Source: Knufia peltigerae (taxonomy: Eukaryota > Ascomycota > Eurotiomycetes > Chaetothyriales > Trichomeriaceae). Taken from it: 64,000 bases of DNA. A model generated the notes under the pieces. It worked only from the letters and a program-made list of their open reading frames with translations, had not been told where the DNA came from and did not search any database. The DNA lies in NCBI GenBank assembly GCA_030247855.1, contig JAPDRN010000036.1:62001-126000 (forward strand), read 5' to 3'. The position numbers and the translations under genes were made by a program. Below, in pieces: positions 24,801-33,716 of this stretch (position 1 is its first letter; every line of letters begins with the position of its first letter).

Positions 24801-25448
24801 GAGCTCCATCTCGGATGGGTCGTCAAGTGGATTCTAGGCATCGGGTTCGCGCTGAGTGTGCCCCTAATCGGGCTAGCGTTTGTGGTTGGGGACGTGCGGG
24901 CATTGTGGGTGAATTGGAAATTCGACAGGTACCGCAAGCGCAAGCAGAAGGAAGAGATGATGATGCGCATGGGCATGGGCATAGCGAGCGTCTATGGAGA
25001 TGAGAAGACAGACCCAAACCGCTTCGAGAGAAGGAGTGGAGTGTCTCGGCTCACAGGGTTTTTGAGACGACGCAACATTCCACGGCCGCGGCGAGGAGAG
25101 ACCATTCATTCAGGTCTTCCAGTCTCGAAGACAGGTCTGCCTGATGACTTTTGTGCACCTACCAAAGGGAGCTATGTTGAAGGAGGGCACGGGCATCGTC
25201 AAGCTTACGAAGCGACTCGGACTTCCCATCTCGGACAACGTTATTATCAACATCCGCGACCACACCAGCCGGATGTCGTATCTGGTCTGGGCCTGCACCA
25301 GCAAGGTCGACAAGCCATGTCGTCGATGGAGTCGAACAGGCATGTAGGAAACCGGTATCCCAGACGGTTGGGCCGTGTCGGCACCGAGACGACAGAGCGT
25401 TCCGCTGCCACTGAAGATCTTGAGATTGGGGCCGGATTCGGAATTTGA
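21897..25448 (+). CDS. Ankyrin-repeat protein with C-terminal CorA-like membrane domain
   Basis: This single-exon ORF encodes 1,183 residues. Residues about 30-350 are ankyrin repeats (for example EAKDATGRTPLMTACLRGQ, QGHSALHLAARHDEPEMIKL, TSSGMTSLHWAADSGKLTAL). The middle has the block MMVMFMPYLHWETD and LLIHGYVAGSTDLHPRRTLD, which I recall from fungal ankyrin/CorA fusions, then a His-rich linker. A long helical segment leads to two membrane spans (IMVFTIVTIVFLPLSFLASF and WILGIGFALSVPLIGLAFVV) and a basic cytosolic tail. This is the MIT/CorA layout. After the first span, however, it reads TINIVEFP, not the GMN needed for Mg2+ selection. Function is likely membrane-linked signalling or atypical transport (inference). 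Confidence 0.9.
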   Translation: MATATVEARPLRIKLTKAVTQKKDADLARLLQDEDSSRRNDENDLRALLTKAINIGYENGIKLLLDAGAKVDIIGNHGPLQSAIANTNDKTRNAIITLLLNRGCELEAKDATGRTPLMTACLRGQHDVILTLLARGADPNLEDMTGKNCLQIMASESKRKTEWSPEALSALLPKFKDLNKRDSEGREGRTPLLWAAARNQLTLVDALLKLGKGMVDINQSNDQGHSALHLAARHDEPEMIKLLVFMGAKIEARSDGDWTPLLMAAKEGNERAIDALLTSNANVNARTSSGMTSLHWAADSGKLTALNRLLRERDALKNSKDSFDSTPLIRAAQNGHWDIVDALRPYVLEGPTNRIARKACERFRAAVVNFFEDKDARGNIKYKNKVNKQTVWQIVYARDQKDPEKPAIPIALDQIEGKKPSFRWVHLPANNISWLEALLTRYYLESDMGDVTALKSLLRLLGRQQHRGSEIHSRFMRPSCKRIWIPPRQTSEQTQATPQRSSHLNNRKVTPSTPPPPPSARSTAPVAAAQSQQEDDMMVMFMPYLHWETDRNRTSLTQSLRAPAGNTDSLDDSELSRIAKDILLIHGYVAGSTDLHPRRTLDQFKHHSTKTDHQDADQVVYRYCKKRSKELKVFMVDQLWMISIGNLLISCFPERWKQPHRDPLNLFEGVVEDINSSTRPPVRNVFELATVITERCTGLFDRQQWDNDELLFAEMFELSIGRLTRKETKLFRRFKEASSHWLRSHEGGNVLYDSRLGLLDQDDYQSSDWSSDELHDHHHHRHHGNAHHAHGTVADSDTTSHGRQQRSDSFDNDLLNIDREAALLVECKDVEDELDILTSVLHQQQQVLNDFDATLRTTKRLQHRLDLYNKVNEQRRLVDLDILDLGRMARQAKSVNDNLTQVLDLKQKHANAVEARFQRKQAEESVRQGQTIMVFTIVTIVFLPLSFLASFFTINIVEFPRPAGAQQGELHLGWVVKWILGIGFALSVPLIGLAFVVGDVRALWVNWKFDRYRKRKQKEEMMMRMGMGIASVYGDEKTDPNRFERRSGVSRLTGFLRRRNIPRPRRGETIHSGLPVSKTGLPDDFCAPTKGSYVEGGHGHRQAYEATRTSHLGQRYYQHPRPHQPDVVSGLGLHQQGRQAMSSMESNRHVGNRYPRRLGRVGTETTERSAATEDLEIGAGFGI
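24219..24272 (+). repeat. His-rich tract in ankyrin-CorA linker
   Basis: Just upstream of the helical segment, the protein reads ELHDHHHHRHHGNAHHAHG, made of repeated CAC/CAT codons. Such tracts can bind divalent metals or simply arise by triplet slippage; the sequence alone does not decide. Confidence 0.85.
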
Positions 25449-25745
25449 CTCTATCTCTCAGTGTGTCATTGATAGCACAGAGGTGAAAAATGGTAAGGCT
25501 CAAAAGTCTGTATAATATAATGTTACCATTGTCAACGTCACCCTGTATATACATAAAAGGTTGAAATCTAAGTAGTTCCCCCATCATGGGATTGGTCAGT
25601 GTGACACCGTTGATGACTAATATTCACATGGAAGATTCTTGACTTCATCTCGCCTCCCTCCAGGCACGAGTAAAAATCCTTTCGACCTGACGATATCTTG
25701 ACGCTTTCGATCATTGTATCAGACGGATGAATTCGATCATCGACG

Positions 25746-26771
25746 ATGGCAGAAGATGCACCAAAACCATTGACGGCGTTGCCGTTCCCACCGGTGACGG
25801 CGTCACACATTCTGCACTGCTCATATCATTCATGGCACCCTCGCTTCCGATCTCTCACGCCGAAGGCGCGGCTCGTACCCCTCACACAGCCTTTCCTGGA
25901 GTACCTGAGGGCCGATGGGATCATCCTGCCTCCCGAAAACTCCCCCAACGACCAAGACAGCGGGTTTCAAGATGAGGACGACGAAGAAGATCCCTCGGAA
26001 TCGTGGTCCGACGTCCACGAGCGAGTTCGCTCCACGATTGCCGAACTGGGGGGCAAAGTCGTGCCGAAGCTGAACTGGTCCGCTCCGAAGGACGCGACCT
26101 GGATCGCACCCACCAACGACCTGGAATGTCGGACGCCCAACGACGTCTACCTCCTCCTCAAGTCCAGCGACTTCGTCACCCACGACCTCGAGCATGCCTT
26201 TGACGGCTGCGTGGACCAGGCCGACGTGCCTTACCACCTTGTCCTTCGGAAATCGTTCAACCTCAACCCGTCGTTGGAGTTTAGGTGCTTTGTGCGGAAC
26301 CGCAAACTCATCGCCGTCAGCCAGCGCGAGATGAACCACTTTGAGTTTCTCTTCGAGCTGCGGAGCACGTTCAAGAGCCAGATCCAGGACTTTCTCGACT
26401 GTCTCGCCGACTTCCCGGACGACAACTTCGTCTTTGACGTCTACATCCCTCCCCCGCACGAACGAGTTTGGCTGGTCGACATCAACCCTTGGGCCCCCCG
26501 GACTGATCCGTTGTTGTTCTCTTGGCTGGAGATCCTGTCCATTCCGGAACCCGAACCGGACACCGTTTTCGACCCAGAGTTTCGTCTCGTGCAGCGTGAC
26601 GACCCCGAGGCGTACCAGTTCGCGGCGACCAAGTACAGCGCGCACAAGCTACCCAAAGAAGTCGTGGACGCGAGCATGGCGCCCGGTGACATGACGAAGA
26701 TGATGGAGGAGTGGAAGAAGATTATGGAAAAGCAAGTCGAGCAAGACTCGGACGATGAGCAGGAGAGCTGA
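25746..26771 (+). CDS. cdc123: Cdc123 (D123 family), eIF2 assembly factor
   Basis: Cdc123 is a cytosolic ATP-grasp protein that promotes joining of eIF2 gamma to eIF2 alpha, needed for translation initiation and cell-cycle entry. The single exon encodes 341 residues, the usual length. Family features in order: [20 protein letters not shown], an acidic stretch ([13 protein letters not shown]), [65 protein letters not shown] and [20 protein letters not shown]. The last two contain the Asp and Asn residues that bind Mg-ATP. The tail is Glu-rich. The gene lies in tandem 297 nt after the ankyrin-CorA gene. Codons end mostly in C or G. Confidence 0.97.
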   Translation: MAEDAPKPLTALPFPPVTASHILHCSYHSWHPRFRSLTPKARLVPLTQPFLEYLRADGIILPPENSPNDQDSGFQDEDDEEDPSESWSDVHERVRSTIAELGGKVVPKLNWSAPKDATWIAPTNDLECRTPNDVYLLLKSSDFVTHDLEHAFDGCVDQADVPYHLVLRKSFNLNPSLEFRCFVRNRKLIAVSQREMNHFEFLFELRSTFKSQIQDFLDCLADFPDDNFVFDVYIPPPHERVWLVDINPWAPRTDPLLFSWLEILSIPEPEPDTVFDPEFRLVQRDDPEAYQFAATKYSAHKLPKEVVDASMAPGDMTKMMEEWKKIMEKQVEQDSDDEQES

Positions 26772-28985
26772 AGTTAGAAGTTACATGATACTTGTCAGCC
26801 TTGATGACACGGTGATTTGCCATGGCCGATCGAATTCGGCATCAGCAGCACCAGGACATCACTCGAGCGAATAAGGCGCAAAGTGCACGGGACTGTAAGC
26901 CCAGAATTCCACGCCGATTGAAAAGTCTACCCAGGATCAATCAAAGGAAAAAAACAGACGATTGGTCAAAGTCACAATTGATCGAGAACATTCCACACGA
27001 TGATGCTAGAGACGCCTTGATCGACCTCGGACGAAAGCCCCGCGCTGACGAGAAGACCTTGAGTGCTTCTCCCTGGGTCTGATTTTTCAAGGCCGGAACG
27101 TCGGGCAATCAATGGTATGGATAAGAACCTGATTGGGCGAGTTTTGAATGCGAGTCTCTCTAGGGTGTGCCTATGAGCGCAGAAACACGATCAGTGGATG
27201 GGAAGCTGATTGGGCGGGTTCGGAGAGAGAGAGTGTTGTGGCTAGGTTCTTTTGTGGTCGCAGATATACGGACTATGAAAGAGACCATCCTATCGTAGAA
27301 AACCAAGGCGCCTCGGACCCGATGTGTATGTAGCCTTGTGAGTGACTCACCCTGGCTCAGCGCCCATCTTTGAAACCAGAGGGTGCAAGGATCAGGCAGG
27401 TTGATACGAGCCATGTCGCACAAGGAGCGTCGATTTCCGTCTTGTGCACGACGTGGGCTGCTCTACTCAGTATGGGTACGAGCATTCGAGTCCGCTGCGT
27501 CCAGTAGACAAAGTCCACGACATACAAAGAGACTGGATACGAAGGAACGGGGTTGGATTTGTGGGACCCTCGCCCTAATCTCGCTACATGACATCAGCCA
27601 CTCGCAAAAGACACACATGCTCCGACGGTTGGAGATGGATACTTCCCTAGAGAGATAAGCGATATATCTGTGTTTCAAGTCACGCGGCATGGTCCCTCTC
27701 CTCAAAAGGACATTTGGTTCGTATTGTGAGGCTCCGGGGAACATTTGGCCCCTCTGTATCACGTGGACGGCCACGGGAGGGTCATTGATGGCGGACCCGC
27801 CATGGACCGAATCCAGCGACACTACGGCTTGAGAACATTTTGGCGCTCGAAAGACATCACGCGCCGCCCTTTTCACCACGGACATCAAGTGTCGCTTTGG
27901 GTTCGCCCCGTTCCCCCCGATGCCCGTGTGTTACACAAACCAACCTCAGAGGATGTCATGCCGTCTCTCGAGTCGTGGCTTGTCAATGGCAGGCCAATGT
28001 TGATGTTGATCGACTCGAGGTACTGCGACGGATGTACTAGCCCACCCCCCGCCTCTCTCCTCGTCGACGCATTTCCCATGCCGCACATCATCCGACTGCA
28101 ATCGAGCCTCCCGCCTTTTATGACGAAGCCTGGGTAGACAATCGCTGTTCCAGAGTCTCCGGGACCACCTCCTCCCTGGCCCCCCTGCTACCTTGCCCCC
28201 GCTACGTTGCCTGTGATGCCCAAAGTCGTATGGGCCAGGCAACCTTTTTGTTCCCTTTTTGCTCCACCGTCGAAGCGTCCTCCCGGGTATTTCTGCTCTA
28301 CGGGCCGCTCTTGCGCGGAAACTTCCAGCCAGTCGGCGCGCTACACCACTTCTGAAGGTGAGCAGCTTTCCAAATGGCCCTACAAGCGTCGGGGCTCATC
28401 ATCTTCCTTTCGCGTGCATGCCTGCTTGCCCTGGTGAGAAATAGTCTGGCCATTGACGAGAAAGTGCTCACTTGTGCTCAGGAGCCATAGCGAGTCCTGG
28501 ATGCTCCGCTGCCACTGCTGCTCCGGGTGCCTTGCATTGGCGCGGGCAAGGATAGACGCACTGGCACCTGGGAGGAAGCGCTAAAAAAGAGCAACTCGCC
28601 AAATGTAGAGCGACATACAAAGCGCAAAAGTTGTTAGCTTGTTTCGAAAGTGACACAGACTTTTGCGTTGGCTTTCTGCGACACACAAGTCGTTCACCGT
28701 CTTTGGATACAAAAGGTCCAAGGTATCTTGGGTCCGCCCGTCGGTTTTTTGGTTCCTCACCACCACCTCTACCCAACCCTGATCTCAACATCGACTCCTG
28801 CTTGGCCGCCGTCCGAGCACGAAATTTTCCCAACCAGCCAATATCCGAGATACACAAATTACCAGAGTGAAGTCATATATGGCAATGTAGGTCAATTGTC
28901 CACTTGCGTCTGCAAACATAAGCCACTGACTCTGTCCAGTACGAAACCCAGGCGGGAAGAAGCGCCCCCCCTTCCAACAGGAGCT
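26772..28985. other. Gene-poor stretch between CDC123 and zinc-ribbon gene
   Basis: About 2.2 kb. Frames at 26,822-27,082 and 27,745-28,137 (plus) and 27,946-28,242 (minus) have no recognisable domain and unremarkable composition. The part from 28,200 to 28,985 may be leader sequence of the small gene at 28,986. No tRNA-like cloverleaf or repeat was seen. Confidence 0.5.
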
Positions 28986-29211
28986 ATGCCCTCCAAGTCC
29001 AACAGGGGAACCGCCGCCAAAAGCAAGAGAAAGGCGGTCTTCATATGGTCTTGTGTCAGAGCCTCGACCTCATTCTGTGACGGAATTCGCATGACTGACA
29101 GTTTTACAGTGCAAAGATGGGAAAAGTGCCCTCAACATCAAGGTCGAGAGCTGCCCTAAATGTGGGCATGCCCGCTGTAACAACTGCAAGCTGCAGAAGA
29201 TTACGCAGTAG
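28986..29211 (+). CDS. Small zinc-ribbon-like protein, 56 residues
   Basis: Two exons (28986-29054 and 29110-29211) join to a 56-residue protein. A basic N-terminus (MPSKSNRGTAAKSKRKAVF) leads to WSCC, then VESCPKCGHARCNNCKLQ and a stop. The Trp-x-Cys-Cys start and the CPxCGHxRCxxC end are characteristic of short fungal zinc-ribbon proteins. The C-terminal exon is clearly protein-like and preceded by a good acceptor (TTTTACAG). The donor (GTCAGA) is weak. It was chosen because it puts the two halves of the metal site in frame, so the exact 5' exon could differ. Function unknown; nucleic-acid or protein binding is a guess. Confidence 0.55.
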
Positions 29212-29590
29212 AGCTGGCAGGATGGCATGCATAGAATGAATGGAGCACCAGACTTGGCATAGCCTGCCTGGGATAGCATTGGGTGGGGGTCCTGTTAGAA
29301 ATCATCCTTACGGTGGAGGGAATCAATTTGTTTTGCATTTCTGCGCGTTGGAATACATGATGGTATTGGTATGCAAAGCGGAACAGTTTGAAGGAGGTGT
29401 TCACCCAAGATCCAAAGGGCAGAGCATCGTCGATACGAGACAACTCGGAGGCAGGATCAACGTGCGTGGATGAGAAGGCGAATGAAGCGATTGATGTTTT
29501 TGGAGCAGCTGTTGCCATCCAGACTGCTGCTGTCCGCTGCGACACCAGTTCTCGTACTCCGTACTCTGTACCGCATACGAACGCCTTCTT

Positions 29591-29596
29591 GAGTCA
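29591..29596 (-). promoter_or_regulatory. GAGTCA, candidate CpcA/Gcn4 site overlapping TCACGTG
   Basis: GAGTCA is the reverse complement of TGACTC, the core site of the Gcn4/CpcA amino-acid-starvation activator. It runs directly into CACGTG. It is the furthest of three such words upstream of CPA1. Confidence 0.35.
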
Positions 29597-29930
29597 CGTG
29601 ATGCTAGTGGTTGGGAAGCCGATATCGCGGGTTGCTTTGTTTCGGCGTCGGTCAACAAAGGATCAGGAGATTTCAGGATTGCGGGATACCTCTGTATTAT
29701 TATGATATTTCCTTGTAGAAGCCAGAACTATCTCGGACGCATCCGGTAGTATGGGTTCCAGTTGGAATTAAATGATTGCTAGGAGATTTCGCAGCGTAGA
29801 TATGGACAGAGAGTCATGGATTGTAATCGTGTCTGCGATTGGGTCGAGGTGGGAAGCTCCATCGGGTCAAGCTCCCCCTCTACGCCCGCCTGCGCCCCGA
29901 TAAAAATCTTGCACCCAATCCTCATTCCTG

Positions 29931-29936
29931 TGACTC
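29931..29936 (+). promoter_or_regulatory. TGACTC, candidate CpcA/Gcn4 site
   Basis: An exact TGACTC lies 154 nt before the attenuator-peptide ATG. Arginine genes are established targets of cross-pathway control by Gcn4/CpcA in fungi; use of this copy is inferred. Confidence 0.5.
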
Positions 29937-30040
29937 TTTTCCACTCCACACTGCTGCTTCTCAGTTGAAAAGAAAGAATTTTGTGCTCAACGCCTGCCAA
30001 CTAGTCCTCTCACGCCCTTCAAAGGACCCAGACAGATTCA

Positions 30041-30046
30041 TGACTC
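30041..30046 (+). promoter_or_regulatory. TGACTC, candidate CpcA/Gcn4 site near leader start
   Basis: A second exact TGACTC lies 44 nt before the attenuator-peptide ATG, overlapping a short upstream ATG. It may be too close to the transcript start to act. Confidence 0.4.
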
Positions 30047-30084
30047 TAGACACTGCTGCCATCTAGAATCCGGGTATCGCGTTC

Positions 30085-30337
30085 ATGTGCTTCCCAAGCA
30101 TCTTCACCTCTCAAGTGAGTCCCGTTGTGCCCCTCGACGAGCCCACTGATAAGCTCCTCGAACCCTGGCGTGACAACGGCAAACACGTCAACCACGGTAT
30201 CTGTGGGAAGCTCTGCTAACACTACTTTGCTCATAGGATTACATCAGTGGTACTTACGACCCTCCGTCCCAACATTTGATGTTGCCGTCTCTCTGACTGT
30301 CATGATAGATCATTTGTGGAAGGCTCAAGCCAACTAG
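30085..30337 (+). CDS. Arginine attenuator peptide (spliced uORF of CPA1)
   Basis: This 23-residue upstream reading frame is split by two introns. Exon 1 (30085-30114) gives MCFPSIFTSQ, exon 2 (30237-30249) gives DYIS plus one base, and exon 3 (30309-30337) gives DHLWKAQAN and TAG. Intron 1 is 122 nt (GTGAGT..CATAG) and intron 2 is 59 nt (GTACTT..GATAG). The product matches the fungal arginine attenuator peptide family, including the Asp of the SQDY core that is essential for stalling. In Neurospora arg-2 and yeast CPA1, the nascent peptide stalls ribosomes at its stop codon when arginine is high and lowers translation of the downstream enzyme. It ends 52 nt before the CPA1 ATG, which fits that role. 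All phases agree. Confidence 0.95.
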
Positions 30338-30389
30338 CGGTCAAGAAAAGAACAAGGGAAAAACACAGTCATAATTCTTCCTTACAACC

Positions 30390-31874
30390 ATGTTTTCTCG
30401 ACTATTGAAACCATCGGGCCTCGTGCCCAAGACGAGCAGTATCATCTCAAGCTCCTCTGCCCTGCGAGCCCGATCTCTCGCAACCGTGTCGAACAATACG
30501 CCTCGACAGCAAGACCTTCCTCTGCACAAGCAGTACAAGCACACCGCCCCTGCACACGAACGAGCCACATTCACCATCCGAAACGGTCCCATCTTCCACG
30601 GCACGTCGTTTGGTGCTCGAAGCAACGTTTCAGGAGAAGCCGTCTTCACGACTTCGCTCGTGGGATATCCTGAGTCATTGACCGACCCTTCCTACCGAGG
30701 ACAGATTTTGGTGTTTACACAGCCCTTGATCGGCAACTATGGCGTGCCATCAAACGTCCGAGACGAGCATGGCCTCCTGAAATACTTTGAGAGCCCCAAC
30801 ATCCAGGCCGTCGGTGTCGTCGTTGCGGACGTGGCTGAAAAATATTCCCATTGGACTGCCGTGGAGAGCTTGAGTGAATGGTGTGCCAGGGAAGGTGTCC
30901 CGGCCATTACCGGGGTGGATACTCGTGCTATCGTGACGTACCTACGAGAGCAAGGTTCCAGCCTGGCCAGAATCACCATCGGCGAGGAGTACGATCAGGA
31001 TCAGGATGAGGCTTTCGTCGACCCTGAACAGATCAACCTTGTCCGAAAAGTCAGCACAAAGGCACCATTCCACGTCAGTGCTCCCAACCCAAATGCACAC
31101 ATCGCCGTGCTAGACTGCGGTGTCAAGGAAAACATCCTTCGCAGCCTGGTCAGCCGAGGAGCCAGTGCCACCTGCTTCCCTTTCGACTATCCCATCCACA
31201 AGGTTGCTCACCACTTTGATGGTGTCTTCATCTCCAACGGTCCAGGTGATCCGACCCATTGTCAGGACACTGTCTACCATCTTCGAAAGTTGATGGAGAC
31301 TTCGCAATTGCCCATCTTTGGTATCTGCCTTGGTCATCAACTCCTAGCTTTGGCTGCTGGTGCCAGGACCATCAAGCTCAAGTATGGTAACCGAGCACAC
31401 AACATTCCGGCTCTGGATCTCACAACTGGCAAATGCCATATTACCAGCCAGAACCACGGTTATGCCGTCGATGCATCGACCCTGCCCAAGGGCTGGAAGC
31501 CATATTTCACAAACTTGAACGACAACTCGAATGAAGGTTAGTTGTGTGACTCGTATTATCTGTTCGGCTTGTGCTAATACTCTCTAGGTTTGATCCACGA
31601 GTCTCGACCCATCTTCTCTACTCAATTCCATCCTGAGGCCAAGGGCGGTCCTCTTGATTCGTCGTATCTCTTCGACATGTACTTGGACAATGTGCAAAAG
31701 TACAAGCAGGGTGAAGCTGCTTTCCAACCCACTCGTGACAGCAAACCAAGTCCCCTTTTGGTTGATTTGCTCTCCAAGGAACGTGTGGGTGTTGACCTCA
31801 CTCAGGGTATTCGAAACATGATGGCATCGACCAGTCAAGAGCCTGAACGAGTTTATGCTGCAGGTGCTGCATGA
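30390..31874 (+). CDS. cpa1: Carbamoyl-phosphate synthase, arginine-specific small (glutaminase) subunit
   Basis: This subunit hydrolyses glutamine and passes ammonia to the large subunit to make carbamoyl phosphate for arginine, in mitochondria of filamentous fungi. Two exons (30390-31536 and 31588-31874) encode 477 residues. A Ser/Arg-rich N-terminus ([17 protein letters not shown]) looks like a mitochondrial targeting peptide. The CPSase small-chain domain follows ([39 protein letters not shown]). The class-I glutamine amidotransferase domain carries ISNGPGDP, the nucleophile Cys in [10 protein letters not shown], and the His/Glu pair in STQFHPEA. The triad is complete. Regulation is expected through the attenuator peptide just upstream and TGACTC sites in the promoter. 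Confidence 0.98.
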
Positions 31875-32240
31875 TGAATGAGGATGGCAAATGATGGACC
31901 TTTGGTGTTGTAGGTGACGAGCTTTTGTTTTAGGGTTATCAGCAATCTTTAAATGATGGTTTGATAGTTTCGTTTTTGGAAGTCAATACATTATTGAGCA
32001 ATGAACTTGTTCTTGTTTTGTGACTTTGTGATTCTTTTCGACCATCATTCCCTGTTGGTGCGGTGGTTTCGAGGTGTAGAGAAGGAGTAGTGACTCCGGA
32101 GTACTCTGGACAAGTCTTTTTCAATGACTCGTCCCCTTTCGATGCCCAGACATGATCGTACGTCCAGCTTAGTAAAGTATCTAGCGGGGGTTTGATTAAA
32201 CGATAATGGGTTACATCGTTCTTCGTATGAAGGTATTTCA
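31875..32240. other. Intergenic between CPA1 and MFS pseudogene
   Basis: About 0.37 kb: the 3' flank of CPA1 and degenerate sequence downstream of the transporter relic. Nothing further is recognisable. Confidence 0.5.
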
Positions 32241-32259
32241 GGCATCCCAACTTTTCTAA

Positions 32260-33210
32260 TCCGGGTGTAGATGACGTAGAGCAGTCCACAGGCACAGATG
32301 ATGACAGTGTTGTCCTTGCGAAATAAGATGGAGAGAGACTTCAAAGGGTTGGGTAGGAGCCGCTTGTGTTCTGTGACACCTTCAGAGCCCCTCTAGAGAC
32401 ACATTAAAAAGGAGATAGACAGTCACAGATACTTTAGAGGTCTTATGAAGCCATTACAGACAATATTACGAGCGGTCTCTGGCAGAAACACGAGCATGAG
32501 AAGCAAGCATGACCCGGAGGCCATGGCGAGGAACCAGAATATCCGAGCCCAACCGGCAGCGTAGGTCAAAACTCCTCCAAAGATGGGACCGATGCTCGGC
32601 GCGCATGTGATGCTTTTGTCAGTGTGTTAGTTTCGTGATCGTAACAAATCACTCGATCCAATGAGAAGCTGAAAGCCTACGCAAATGAGACTGCACTGGC
32701 AAAGGTCCCTCTCTCTGCGGGAGACGCAACATCGGTAAGAACGCCATGTGCGATTGAGAACGTACCTTGAGGGAGCGTCAGCAGAGAATCAAAGATGGTA
32801 CTCAATAGAGGACAATCGAGACTGCAGACCGGAGTTTGTTGCTGCCTGCAGTATCCTCAGCCCCAAAAGTGCCTGATACGCTTTGACCAAGGCGATGGCG
32901 ATGTCGGCGACGATGTAGAGGGTCAGTGCTATCAGATAGACAAGACGTCAGCAACGTCTCCAGCCAAGGTCTGTGCTATCGTCGCAACGGCCAAGTAGGA
33001 TGTCACGGTTCGGTTGACCTTTTTGACCGAGACGGACAACGTCTCAGATATCGTGTGCAGCGCAGGGTAGTATATGAAGCTGCTGAGCGTCGAAAACCAA
33101 GCCGCATAAGAGACCATGGCGACAATGCACCATTTCTCGACCGTCGTGAAGACCGAGTAGCGGGCGACTACTTCGACAATGGGATCGTCGCTCCGTTTTT
33201 CGGATGACAT
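32260..33210 (-). pseudogene. Broken MFS drug:H+ antiporter (DHA1/Qdr-like)
   Basis: Starting at 33210, the minus strand reads MSSEKRSDDPIVEVV, then the TM1 region YSVFTTVEKWCIVAMVSYAA, then TSYLAVATIAQTLAGDVADV. This is the N-terminal third of a DHA1 multidrug transporter. The frame then fails: the bases for the GRRP part of MFS motif A are missing, and VYLIALTLYIVADIAIALVK resumes in a different frame near 32,940. Further on, LRILQAATNSG and GTFSIAHGVLTDVASPAERG can be joined across an intron, as can ITCAPSIGPIFGGVLTYAAG. After FLPETARNIVCNGFIRPLK the frame breaks again. A last piece (SLSILFRKDNTVIICACGLL, TM7) trails off near 32,260, and the rest of the C-terminal half is absent. Two frame breaks plus truncation mean it cannot make a working transporter. 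Confidence 0.85.
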
Positions 33211-33716
33211 CGTGTGAAGAGACGAGATCCCTGCATTTGAATCTACACTTCGACTAGCACAGCTTGTGACGATTGCCAGGGAAGAGGCGTAACAATAGAG
33301 CGGTGGAACTCTGAGAGCGCTCAAGGTTCGCTCTGGAAGCAGAGAATAGTGAGAGTATACGCAAAAGCGCGAGCGGCTGCTGCATATCCTCTCAACTAGT
33401 TGTAATAGAGACGATAAAGCCAGTAAGGCGAGGCTGAGGATATCTTGGAAGTCGACGAACACTGACGCTGCTTAGTCATGGCGAGGTACCTCCTTGTTAT
33501 TATGTAATCCATCTACATTCCAGCCTTGTCCTTGATCCTTGTCAGCATCAATACCCGATGACACACGACACATTCACCATTTACCCATTCCGTCTTTTTA
33601 CAAGGTTAGAATTCTGCCAAATGAAACTCTTCTGACACAGCTGGACTTGTGCTCTCACAGGAGTTGTTTGTGGTGTGTACACTCCTCGGCTGGGGACCAT
33701 GAGATAACAAACCACC
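33211..33716. other. Divergent region between MFS pseudogene and 5'-nucleotidase
   Basis: About 0.5 kb holding the old transporter promoter and the leader of the plus-strand gene. A minimal upstream frame ATG-AGA-TAA (33,699-33,707) ends 9 nt before the main ATG. Confidence 0.5.

Larger units (their letters stand above)
29212..30084. other. CPA1 upstream region
   Basis: About 0.9 kb containing the presumed CPA1 promoter. It holds three TGACTC/GAGTCA words that fit cross-pathway control (29,591, 29,931, 30,041), one TCACGTG (29,594) and one GTACTCCGTAC (29,554). A nine-codon upstream frame (ATG at 30,040, stop at 30,064-30,066) lies just before the attenuator peptide if transcription starts upstream of it. 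Confidence 0.55.

Noticed and set aside
25144..25347. 67-codon plus-strand frame that looks protein-like within the 3' end of the ankyrin-CorA gene
   Set aside because: It overlaps the long main ORF, no splice pair links it, and no family was recognised. It could still be an alternative C-terminus.
25830..26645. 271-codon minus-strand frame
   Set aside because: It mirrors CDC123; the plus strand has the conserved family blocks and this one does not.
27745..28137. 130-codon plus-strand frame between CDC123 and the zinc-ribbon gene
   Set aside because: No domain, no splice support, and random-looking composition.
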